Below, piece by piece: positions 1 to 5,999 of a stretch of DNA of 6,875 nt. The notes below the pieces were generated by a model. The model was not told the origin of the DNA. It worked only from the letters and a program-made list of their open reading frames with translations, and made no database searches. The translations under genes and the position numbers were made by a program. Positions within the stretch are counted from its first letter, which is position 1; the number at the start of each line of letters is the position of its first letter. The DNA lies in the NCBI GenBank assembly GCA_015662615.1, contig DQTU01000238.1, forward strand, positions 1 to 6,875, given 5' to 3'. This stretch comes from Campylobacterales bacterium. GTDB lineage: Bacteria > Campylobacterota > Campylobacteria > Campylobacterales > QNZT01.

Positions 1-201
1 ACCCTCTTCTGTTGAAGGGTATAGACCGTTTTGAAGTTTAAAGTTTTTAAATGCATCATTGATACTCTGCATCTGAATACAGACGATTTTTTTCTTTGCC
101 TCTTCGCTTTGTCCTAATAGATTTGGAAGGACAAGACCTGCAAGAAGTCCCAAAATAATGATAACAATCATGATCTCTATAAGTGAAAAACCTTTTTTCA
201 T
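1..201 (-). CDS. gspG: GspG, T2SS major pseudopilin (5' part, cut by window edge)
   Basis: The minus strand encodes the first 67 residues of a type IV pilin-like protein. It opens with a short basic leader MKKG followed by FSLIE, the classic prepilin peptidase site (cleavage after Gly4, N-methylated Phe at +1, Glu at +5). A hydrophobic helix of about 20 residues (MIVIIILGLLAGLVLPNLLG) and a charged QSEEAKKK stretch come next. Residues 59-67 (GLYPSTEEG) match the conserved GspG segment around 'YPTTEQGL', which separates GspG from other pseudopilins. GspG subunits polymerise in the periplasm into the pseudopilus that pushes substrates through the secretin. Family members are about 140 residues, so roughly half is missing beyond position 1. 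The ATG at 199-201 has an AAAAGGA Shine-Dalgarno upstream. It is transcribed away from the other gsp genes, which is unusual. Cys41 in the mature N-terminal region is uncommon for the family. Confidence 0.95.
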   Translation of the reverse strand, partial: MKKGFSLIEIMIVIIILGLLAGLVLPNLLGQSEEAKKKIVCIQMQSINDAFKNFKLQNGLYPSTEEG

Positions 202-206
202 AAAAT

Positions 207-213
207 TCCTTTT
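207..213 (-). promoter_or_regulatory. Ribosome binding site of gspG
   Basis: On the minus strand AAAAGGA lies five bases before the gspG ATG (199-201). It fixes that start, which also gives the expected four-residue prepilin leader. Confidence 0.7.
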
Positions 214-242
214 GTTTAAATAGTTTATTTTAAGTATTTTTT

Positions 243-250
243 TATAAAAT
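243..250 (+). promoter_or_regulatory. Candidate -10 element for the rightward gsp operon
   Basis: TATAAAAT on the plus strand follows a T-rich stretch (about 222-242), as in Campylobacterota sigma-70 promoters where T-rich runs replace a -35 box. It would start transcription near 256-258, about 30 bases before the gspK ATG at 288. It lies about 10 bases from the leftward candidate -10, so the two promoters would overlap. The call rests on position and composition only. Confidence 0.35.
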
Positions 251-259
251 AAAGAAAAC

Positions 260-265
260 ATTATA
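260..265 (-). promoter_or_regulatory. Candidate -10 element for leftward gspG transcription
   Basis: The minus strand reads TATAAT here, an exact match to the sigma-70 -10 consensus, placed to give a leader of roughly 50 bases before gspG. No good -35 is visible at the usual spacing; Campylobacterota promoters often lack one and depend on AT-rich periodicity. In DNA this AT-rich a chance match is possible, so this is tentative. Confidence 0.4.
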
Positions 266-287
266 AGTGAAAGTTACTTTAAAACAT

Positions 288-1223
288 ATGAAAAAAGCAA
301 TAGTGTTACTTATGACCATTGGATTTATCGCTCTTATCTCTGCATTGGTACTAGTTTCTCTTTCTATCTCAAAAAGAAGTTTTGATGAAGTTGTTTATCT
401 TGATGCTAGAAATCAATTTTCTATTGTTTTCAAAGACTTTGTAACAATGCTTAGAACTAATAGCGAGAAAGTTAAAACTCCTGAAGATTTGGAGATGCTT
501 TTAGGCTTTTTTATGCCTGCGATGAAAGAGCCTAAAACAGGTATAGAGTTTGGGTTTGACCTTGAAAGTAAGATGGGGAAACTTAATGTTAACTATCTGT
601 TAAACGAGATGGTGTTAGATGTCAACGATGAAAACAGAACTATACTAGAGCGTCCATTTAACAACTATTTTTCAAAATTTTCTCTTAGAGAGCCTAGATT
701 GCTGCTTGATATCTTCATGGACACCATCGATAAAGATGATATGGAGCGAGGTGCTTATAGTGAAATTGCCTCTGAGGATTTTGATTTTAGGGAAGGAAAA
801 ATCTATAGCTATAATCATCTGAAAAAGATTTTTGAACATTATTATAAAACCAGTCATGATTCTAATATCTATAAAATTGACCGTGATTCTTGGGAAGAGG
901 CATTTTATTTTGGAGATACAAATCGTTCAAATCAGCTTTTAGATTGTAATCAGTTAGATATGACTCCAGCGATTAATTTGATTACGGATAACCGATACCC
1001 AGACTATGGTGAATTAGACTTTTGTCAAATGCTAAAAGATGGAGAACAAGATTTAGTAAATCTTAAAGATATTTATAATATTTCAGACTTTAATAAAACT
1101 AATCAATATTTGATACAATGCACCATAGTTTTTAATACTGAAAATTTCAACAGAAACGTAAGATTTGATTATGATATAAAAACGGGGAAGGTGGATAATA
1201 TTGACAAAAATTTTCAAGAGTAA
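288..1223 (+). CDS. gspK: GspK, T2SS minor pseudopilin (tip subunit)
   Basis: This 311-residue protein (from the ATG at 288) starts with MKKA and a hydrophobic helix (residues 4-26), a prepilin-like N-terminus lacking Glu at +5, as is usual for GspK; the likely cleavage is after Ala4 instead of Gly. The large globular domain carries GspK hallmarks: GKLNVNYLL at about 97-105, matching the family's 'INLN' motif, and DTIDKDDMERGAY at about 145-157, matching the conserved 'WID-D...GA..Y' segment. The length fits the family (about 300-330). GspK caps the pseudopilus with GspI and GspJ, which are not in this window. Three cysteines (220, 246, 278) lie in the periplasmic domain. An in-frame GTG at 267 could add seven residues; neither start has a convincing Shine-Dalgarno, and ATG is preferred because it gives a short leader. 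It is the first gene of the rightward operon and its end overlaps gspL by 23 bases. Confidence 0.85.
   Translation: MKKAIVLLMTIGFIALISALVLVSLSISKRSFDEVVYLDARNQFSIVFKDFVTMLRTNSEKVKTPEDLEMLLGFFMPAMKEPKTGIEFGFDLESKMGKLNVNYLLNEMVLDVNDENRTILERPFNNYFSKFSLREPRLLLDIFMDTIDKDDMERGAYSEIASEDFDFREGKIYSYNHLKKIFEHYYKTSHDSNIYKIDRDSWEEAFYFGDTNRSNQLLDCNQLDMTPAINLITDNRYPDYGELDFCQMLKDGEQDLVNLKDIYNISDFNKTNQYLIQCTIVFNTENFNRNVRFDYDIKTGKVDNIDKNFQE
1188..1194 (+). promoter_or_regulatory. Ribosome binding site selecting a TTG start for gspL
   Basis: AAGGTGG inside the end of gspK, within a longer purine-rich GGGGAAGGTGGA stretch, lies six bases before TTG at 1201. No ATG or GTG in frame occurs nearby, so this strong site supports the rare TTG start. 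Confidence 0.7.
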
Positions 1224-2136
1224 AACTAAGATACTCTACTTTACACAAAATAGTCCGATCCATGAGATAGGTGACTATAACCTCATACTTTCTCCTATGT
1301 TTTATTGGGTCAAAAAAGTTGATCTTCCTGTTAAAAAAATTTCTGCTGCCAAAAAATTAGCGGAGTCAATTTATGAAGGTTCACTTCCAGAGGGTGATTT
1401 TGCATACGAAGTTAGCAAAGCTGGTGATGAGTTTATTATCATAGCTTATGATAAAGAGAAAATTTCAAATGAAATAGCCCAAAAGTTTACCAAAAATGCA
1501 AAAGTCTCAGCTGTCTATTTTGCACAAAATGAATTTGCTGATCTCAAAGAGTGTTGCGGTATCGATAAAGTAAGTTCATTGGTAAACCTTGATGGTCTTA
1601 TCATGCAAGTCCCAAGACTTTGTACAGAGTCTAAACAAGAGGTAAGTGATTATTTAAAAGGGAAAAAACTTTCAAATAAAAAGATTTCACTCGGCTCACT
1701 TGAAAGTAGTGTGATAAGCAAAAAAGAGTTATATGCATTAGCAGCAGGTATACTATTCCTATTTTCTTCATTTGTTTTGGATTGGGTTAATTATCAAAGT
1801 GCAACTACTGCTCTAGATGAGAGAAGATCAGAGATTATTTCAACCTATAAATTACCACAAACTTCAATTCAACTCAACAGTATCAAAAAATCCCTCACTA
1901 AAACTTTTAAAACACAAAAAAAGATTCGAGATGAAGTCTATGCATTTAACACAATTTCTTTGCAAAAAGGGGAGTTTATAGAGAGTATAAATGCTAGCAA
2001 AAAAGAGACAGTTGTGATCATAAAAGTAGAGTCAAATGCTAGAGAGGCAAAAATAAAGTCCCAAGTCTCTAAGTCCGTTAAAATCAAAAGCTCTGAATTT
2101 AACGATGGATTTTTAACGCTAAGGGTTGCTTCATGA
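1201..2136 (+). CDS. gspL: GspL-like inner-membrane platform protein
   Basis: The 311-residue product has the GspL layout: a soluble N-terminal cytoplasmic domain (about 1-175), one transmembrane helix (about 177-197, LYALAAGILFLFSSFVLDWV), a periplasmic coiled-coil-like segment (about 200-250), and a short C-terminal alpha/beta domain (about 253-311) of the size of the ferredoxin-like fold of GspL. In known systems the cytoplasmic domain binds the GspE ATPase and the periplasmic part pairs with GspM. The identity rests on topology and on its place between gspK and gspM; primary-sequence motifs are weak. The cytoplasmic part is clearly shorter than in classical GspL (whole protein about 380-400 residues). 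It holds a Cys-Cys pair at 118-119 and Cys141. Translation starts at TTG, overlapping gspK by 23 bases; the stop overlaps the gspM start as ATGA. Confidence 0.75.
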   Translation: MTKIFKSKTKILYFTQNSPIHEIGDYNLILSPMFYWVKKVDLPVKKISAAKKLAESIYEGSLPEGDFAYEVSKAGDEFIIIAYDKEKISNEIAQKFTKNAKVSAVYFAQNEFADLKECCGIDKVSSLVNLDGLIMQVPRLCTESKQEVSDYLKGKKLSNKKISLGSLESSVISKKELYALAAGILFLFSSFVLDWVNYQSATTALDERRSEIISTYKLPQTSIQLNSIKKSLTKTFKTQKKIRDEVYAFNTISLQKGEFIESINASKKETVVIIKVESNAREAKIKSQVSKSVKIKSSEFNDGFLTLRVAS

Positions 2137-2528
2137 GTCGCAATAGATTTTTAATGTTTGCAGCGCTTGGTCTGGTTTTACTTCTGTTTACCTATATCCA
2201 AAAAGAGCGTGCCAAAGATGCCTACATGAGTCAAAAAGAGGATTTGCTTGTTTTTGAAAAAGAGGCAAAAGAGTTAGGCGGACTTAAGAGTAAACATGGA
2301 GATAAGAAAGCGATAAGCCGTTCCGTTTCGACGCTCCTCAAGATAAAAGCTCCTTCCAAAGATTTTACAAAATCTAATTCTAGAGTTTTGGAGTTTGAGG
2401 GGTTGGATAAAAGGGTGTTAAATCAACTTATAAAAAAGATTCAAAACTCAACGCTTGAAATTCGAAAATTAGATATTATCAGAGAGAGTGCATCGGCTGC
2501 TAAGCTTAGAGTGGAGATTAAAAAATGA
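2133..2528 (+). CDS. gspM: GspM-like inner-membrane platform protein
   Basis: This small protein (131 residues) has an N-terminal transmembrane helix (about 6-22) after a short basic start, a charged helical segment likely to form a coiled coil (about 23-55), and a C-terminal domain (about 60-131) whose pattern suggests the ferredoxin-like fold of GspM. GspM partners GspL in the periplasm and stabilises the GspE-GspL-GspM platform. Family members are usually about 150-170 residues, so it is a compact version. No diagnostic sequence motif is visible; the call depends on topology, size and gene order. The ATG overlaps the gspL stop by four bases (ATGA), with AAGGG at 2121-2125 seven bases upstream, so translation is probably coupled. 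Confidence 0.7.
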   Translation: MSRNRFLMFAALGLVLLLFTYIQKERAKDAYMSQKEDLLVFEKEAKELGGLKSKHGDKKAISRSVSTLLKIKAPSKDFTKSNSRVLEFEGLDKRVLNQLIKKIQNSTLEIRKLDIIRESASAAKLRVEIKK

Positions 2529-3043
2529 AAAAATTTATCATACTTTTGCTTGTTTTTTATATAGCAATTATTACGCTTATGCCAAAAGAAAATCTTTACT
2601 ATACACTTAAAAATAGGCTCAAAGCTGAACGCATTATCATTGCAGAGGATAAATTGGATGATACTTTTATTGCGCTAAATGCAGATGGCGTTGCACTTTT
2701 TTATGACGGTATTGAATCTGTGAATGCAGATGACTTCTCGGTAATGGCTTTGGGAATTTATAACAAAATTGATGCAAGAAATGTTGGGGCATCACAAGAT
2801 TTAAAGAAGATGTTTGGATTTTCTGCTGATGAGGTTGAGATAACTTATGCAGTTTGGAATTACAATGAAGTGGTGATTTCAGCTTTTGGAGATTTCGGAA
2901 CAATTGACGGAACATTTGAGCTTTCATCACAGACTTTAAAACTTCTATTGGATCCTAGTCTTGCATTTGAAAAAAGTCCATTGATTAGGCAGTATTTTAA
3001 AAAGAGCGAAGAGGGGTATATCTATGAATCAAAAATCAAATAA
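2525..3043 (+). CDS. gspN: GspN-like T2SS accessory protein (short form)
   Basis: The 172-residue product begins with MKKF and a single hydrophobic helix (about 3-19), serving as an inner-membrane anchor or signal, then an exported domain rich in beta-strand pattern. Its start (MPKENLYYTLKNRL, 19-32) and end (GTIDGTFELSSQTLKLLLDP, 125-144, then a final segment with GYIYESKIK) resemble the GspN type seen in deltaproteobacterial and spirochaete T2SS loci, where a glycine-containing 'G-I-G' strand pair and a C-terminal 'G-Y-Y' stretch close the domain. GspN is present in only some T2SS and its exact role is unsettled. Usual lengths are about 250 or more, so this copy is small. Position between gspM and gspC supports the call. 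The start overlaps the gspM stop by four bases, with GGAG at 2513-2516; the end overlaps gspC by 20 bases. Confidence 0.6.
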   Translation: MKKFIILLLVFYIAIITLMPKENLYYTLKNRLKAERIIIAEDKLDDTFIALNADGVALFYDGIESVNADDFSVMALGIYNKIDARNVGASQDLKKMFGFSADEVEITYAVWNYNEVVISAFGDFGTIDGTFELSSQTLKLLLDPSLAFEKSPLIRQYFKKSEEGYIYESKIK

Positions 3044-3851
3044 CTACCTCTATAATTTTGCCATATATATTCTTCTGCCCTTTGCGATTGTAAAACTTCT
3101 TTGGAGTGTGGGATTGTTCTTTCTCGATAAAGATGCACTAAATGCTCAAAAAGAGGGTGATTTTATCTACCATTACAATATCAATTTAGCAAAAAATATC
3201 ATCGGCAGCTCCAAAGCTACTGAATCAACAAAGCAGGTAGAGACACACAATCGTGTAGATGATATCAAACTCAAAGGTACCTATGCATCTGAAGCAGAGA
3301 GCTTTATCGTGATTGAAGATAACTTGGGAACAACATTTTTATATTTAACTGAAAAATATGTAGGATATAAATTAATAGAAGTTTATGATGATCGTGCGGT
3401 GTTAGAAAAAAATGGTGTTAAGTATGATATCGTTTTAGAAGATTCAGATGATAGACCTAGCACGGGAAGAAGTAGTAAAGCTTCTTCTCAAAGTTCAGAA
3501 CAAGAACAAGAGCCAGTTGAGTTTGTTCCCGGAGAGCCAGTTGAACTTACAAGAGCTGAACTTAATACTTATGTAAAAAATCCAAATAAAATTTGGAAAA
3601 ATATAAGAATTCAAGAGTTAAGAAAAGATGGAACGCTTAATGGATTTAGAGTAAATTATGTTAAAAAAGGATCATTCTTTGAGCGTGCTGGTCTTAAAAG
3701 TGGTGATGTTATCAAAGGCATTGATGGCAAAGAGATCAAAAGTCTTTCTGATGTGATGAAGTACTATTCCAATGTTGAGACATTAGATGGGTTATCGCTT
3801 AGTGTATCTCGTGGCGAAGAAGAGCTCAATTTAGAGTTTAATGTAAATTAA
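3024..3851 (+). CDS. gspC: GspC, inner-membrane coupling protein with HR and PDZ domains
   Basis: The 275-residue protein shows the full GspC order: short cytoplasmic N-terminus, transmembrane helix (about 11-33), linker, homology region (about 78-140; IKLKGTYASEAESFIVIED followed by further strands ending DIVLE), a Ser/Glu/Gln-rich flexible linker (about 141-175), and a C-terminal PDZ domain (about 195-275) with the core GSFFERAGLKSGDVIKGIDG (216-235). GspC connects the inner-membrane platform to the secretin: the HR domain binds the N0 domain of GspD, and the PDZ or an equivalent domain is implicated in substrate choice. The length matches the family (about 270-300). The ATG lies seven bases after GAGGGG (3011-3016), inside the end of the gspN-like gene, and gspD follows within ten bases, as in canonical gspC-gspD pairs. 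Confidence 0.92.
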   Translation: MNQKSNNYLYNFAIYILLPFAIVKLLWSVGLFFLDKDALNAQKEGDFIYHYNINLAKNIIGSSKATESTKQVETHNRVDDIKLKGTYASEAESFIVIEDNLGTTFLYLTEKYVGYKLIEVYDDRAVLEKNGVKYDIVLEDSDDRPSTGRSSKASSQSSEQEQEPVEFVPGEPVELTRAELNTYVKNPNKIWKNIRIQELRKDGTLNGFRVNYVKKGSFFERAGLKSGDVIKGIDGKEIKSLSDVMKYYSNVETLDGLSLSVSRGEEELNLEFNVN

Positions 3852-3855
3852 GGGT
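3850..3855 (+). promoter_or_regulatory. Ribosome binding site deciding the gspD start
   Basis: AAGGGT overlaps the gspC stop codon. Two consecutive ATGs follow at 3858 and 3861; the first is only two bases away and the second five, a more workable spacing, so 3861 is preferred. Confidence 0.55.
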
Positions 3856-3860
3856 AAATG

Positions 3861-5990
3861 ATGAATAAAATTTTAAAAATTATGATAGTAGCGATAATAT
3901 TTAGTAGTACAACTATGTTGGCAAAAACAAAAGTTGCAAAAGATGAAGTCAATATAAACTTTAAAGATTTGAAAATTGTTGATTTTGTTAAAATGGTTGC
4001 TAGGATTACGGGTAAAAATATCCTTATAAGTGAAAATATTCAGGGAAAAGTTGATTTTGTTTCTGTCAAACCTATCAAAAAGGATCAGATTTATGCACTT
4101 TTGATCAATGTTTTAAACTCAAAAGGATTTACCATCCGAGATGCTAGAAATGGTTTTTTAAAGGTCATTAGAAGTTCAGATGCTACAAAAACCGCTCCTC
4201 CTACTTATGGAACCTCAGAGGTAAGTGAAGTCCAAACAGAAGTCATTTATGTAAAGAAGTTAAATGTTCGAACTATTTTGAGACAAATTAACTTTCTTTT
4301 GAGCAAATATGGAAAAATTACACTCTCGTATGAAAATAATGCTGTAGTGGTTTCTGATTTTCCAGACAATATAAAAAGTATTAAAAATTTGATCCATAAA
4401 CTAGATCGTGGCAAGCGAATGCAAGTTGAGTTTGTCACACTTCACAATGCTGATGCAAAATCCGTAGCTCCAAAGATTCAAAAACTGGCAAATCTTCTGT
4501 TTGATAAAAAAATACAGACTGAAAAGGTAGATATTTTTTCTGACGAAGCAACAAACTCTGTGATCGTTGTTGGAAATCGTGCAAATATTCGAACGCTCAT
4601 CCCTAAAATAAGGGTATTAGATGAAGAGAATGAAACAGTAGATAAGCGCATGGAGATTATCTATATCAAAAATGCTGATGCTGTTGAAATTGTAAAAACA
4701 TTAGAAAAATTACTTTCAGATAAGAGTTTTGCTCATAGTATTAAAAATGAAGAGCGTGAAGTGTTAACAAGTGCTCCAGTACCTACAGTTGCAAAAAATA
4801 AAAAAGGCGGGACAGTTCCAGTTCCTCAAACTACCAAAACAGTTATCATTCCGAGTATTGTCGGTAAAGATAAGCCAACAGTTACCGTAGATGCTGAGTT
4901 AAATGCTGTGGTTGTGTATGCGACTGAGCTTGAGATAAAAGAGATAAAGTCCGTAGTAGGCCAGTTGGATGTTGAGAGACAGCAAGTTTATGTAAGAGCG
5001 AGAATTTATGAATTTAGTAGTGCAAAGGCTTCTAAAATTGGTGCAAAATATGGTATTGGCGGCGGTATGATTACCAGTTCTGGTATTTATGGGTTTAGCG
5101 GATCACTTGGCGGTGATTTGGCACCAGTAACTAGTTTTAGTTCAATGCTTTCAACATTAACAGCTGCTAATACCAATCTTATTACAAATTTAAGTCGTGC
5201 TTTGGCATTGGGTGTAACGATGTCACTGTTTAAAAACAATGATGGTGCTTCTATGATATCAGAGCCTTCTATTCTTTGTGTAAACAATAGAGAGTCATCT
5301 CTTTACTCAGGGAGAACGCAATCAATACTAAGCCAAAGTGCAACACCTACAAGTACCACTGGTATGACGCAAAATAGTTTTACCAGAGAAGATATTGGAC
5401 TTACTTTAAAAATAAAACCTAGAATCTCTGCAGATGAGAAAGTTTCACTTGAAGTAAAAGTGATTTTAGAAGATGTGGTTGGCGGCACTATAGGACAGCC
5501 GACTACAACAAAAAGTGAAGTGGAAACAGTGTCTATCGTGACAAATGGTGAGACGGTTATCATTAGTGGACTTGCCCGTGAGAAAACAATAAGCAATACA
5601 AGTAAAATACCACTTTTAGGGGATATTCCAATTTTAGGTATTCCATTTCGCCATGTTTCCAAAGATAAAGAGAAGTCAAACTTAGTCATTATGCTCACAC
5701 CTTATATTGTTAAAAGAAGTGAAGACCTATCTACTATAAAAGATATCTTAGGGAAAATGGATCTGTTAGAGAATCGTTTGGCTATAGAGTTTGATAAAAA
5801 TTATCAAGATTGTAAAACCAATCTTCAACGAGAAAGAGGAGAGTGTGTACCTGAGGTTATACAAGGTGCTACCATAGTAGATGCTGATTACTATTATAGA
5901 ATTGATGAATTTGGTACAAGATATAAGATCTTTACGGATAGTAACGGTCATGAGATTAGTAGTGAGCAAATTGAAGATCCTGAATTTTAA
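3861..5990 (+). CDS. gspD: GspD, T2SS outer-membrane secretin
   Basis: The 709-residue protein forms the multimeric outer-membrane channel of the T2SS. It has a signal peptide (about 1-21, ending TMLA before KTK), then N0 (about 29-104, with VNINFKDLKIVDFVKMVARI), N1 (about 126-182), N2 (about 188-254) and N3 (about 263-371), the last with the usual long polar loop (about 290-335). The secretin core spans about 374-617 and includes the diagnostic IPLLGDIPILGIPF (583-596) and KSNLVIMLTPYIV (605-617). The length is typical for GspD. Four N domains and the gspC neighbour separate it from the PilQ type. Cys473 sits in the stretch EPSILCVNN where secretins normally have Thr/Ala. After the core is a 92-residue tail with two close cysteines (651, 662) and a Tyr-rich segment, larger than needed for the barrel and possibly a pilotin or assembly site. 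An alternative ATG at 3858 would add one Met. Confidence 0.97.
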   Translation: MNKILKIMIVAIIFSSTTMLAKTKVAKDEVNINFKDLKIVDFVKMVARITGKNILISENIQGKVDFVSVKPIKKDQIYALLINVLNSKGFTIRDARNGFLKVIRSSDATKTAPPTYGTSEVSEVQTEVIYVKKLNVRTILRQINFLLSKYGKITLSYENNAVVVSDFPDNIKSIKNLIHKLDRGKRMQVEFVTLHNADAKSVAPKIQKLANLLFDKKIQTEKVDIFSDEATNSVIVVGNRANIRTLIPKIRVLDEENETVDKRMEIIYIKNADAVEIVKTLEKLLSDKSFAHSIKNEEREVLTSAPVPTVAKNKKGGTVPVPQTTKTVIIPSIVGKDKPTVTVDAELNAVVVYATELEIKEIKSVVGQLDVERQQVYVRARIYEFSSAKASKIGAKYGIGGGMITSSGIYGFSGSLGGDLAPVTSFSSMLSTLTAANTNLITNLSRALALGVTMSLFKNNDGASMISEPSILCVNNRESSLYSGRTQSILSQSATPTSTTGMTQNSFTREDIGLTLKIKPRISADEKVSLEVKVILEDVVGGTIGQPTTTKSEVETVSIVTNGETVIISGLAREKTISNTSKIPLLGDIPILGIPFRHVSKDKEKSNLVIMLTPYIVKRSEDLSTIKDILGKMDLLENRLAIEFDKNYQDCKTNLQRERGECVPEVIQGATIVDADYYYRIDEFGTRYKIFTDSNGHEISSEQIEDPEF

Positions 5991-5999
5991 AGGAAAGAT

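Noticed and set aside
672..857. Short minus-strand frame opposite gspK; similar ones at 4247-4438, 5087-5287 and 5766-5969
   Set aside because: All are under 70 codons, inside well-supported genes on the other strand, and show no domain or context of their own.
2667..2930. An 87-codon open frame on the minus strand opposite the gspN-like gene
   Set aside because: Its product is Gln/His/Leu-rich low complexity, typical of an antisense frame, while the plus-strand frame fits the tightly overlapping operon.
3843..3860. Possible transcription terminator between gspC and gspD
   Set aside because: The gap is only nine bases and holds the gspD ribosome site; there is no room for a hairpin with a T run, and none is seen between gspD and gspE either.
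5303..5698. A 131-codon open frame on the minus strand within gspD
   Set aside because: It lies wholly opposite the secretin core, which has strong family motifs in the plus-strand frame. The minus-strand product resembles no family and has no ribosome site worth noting; it is a shadow.
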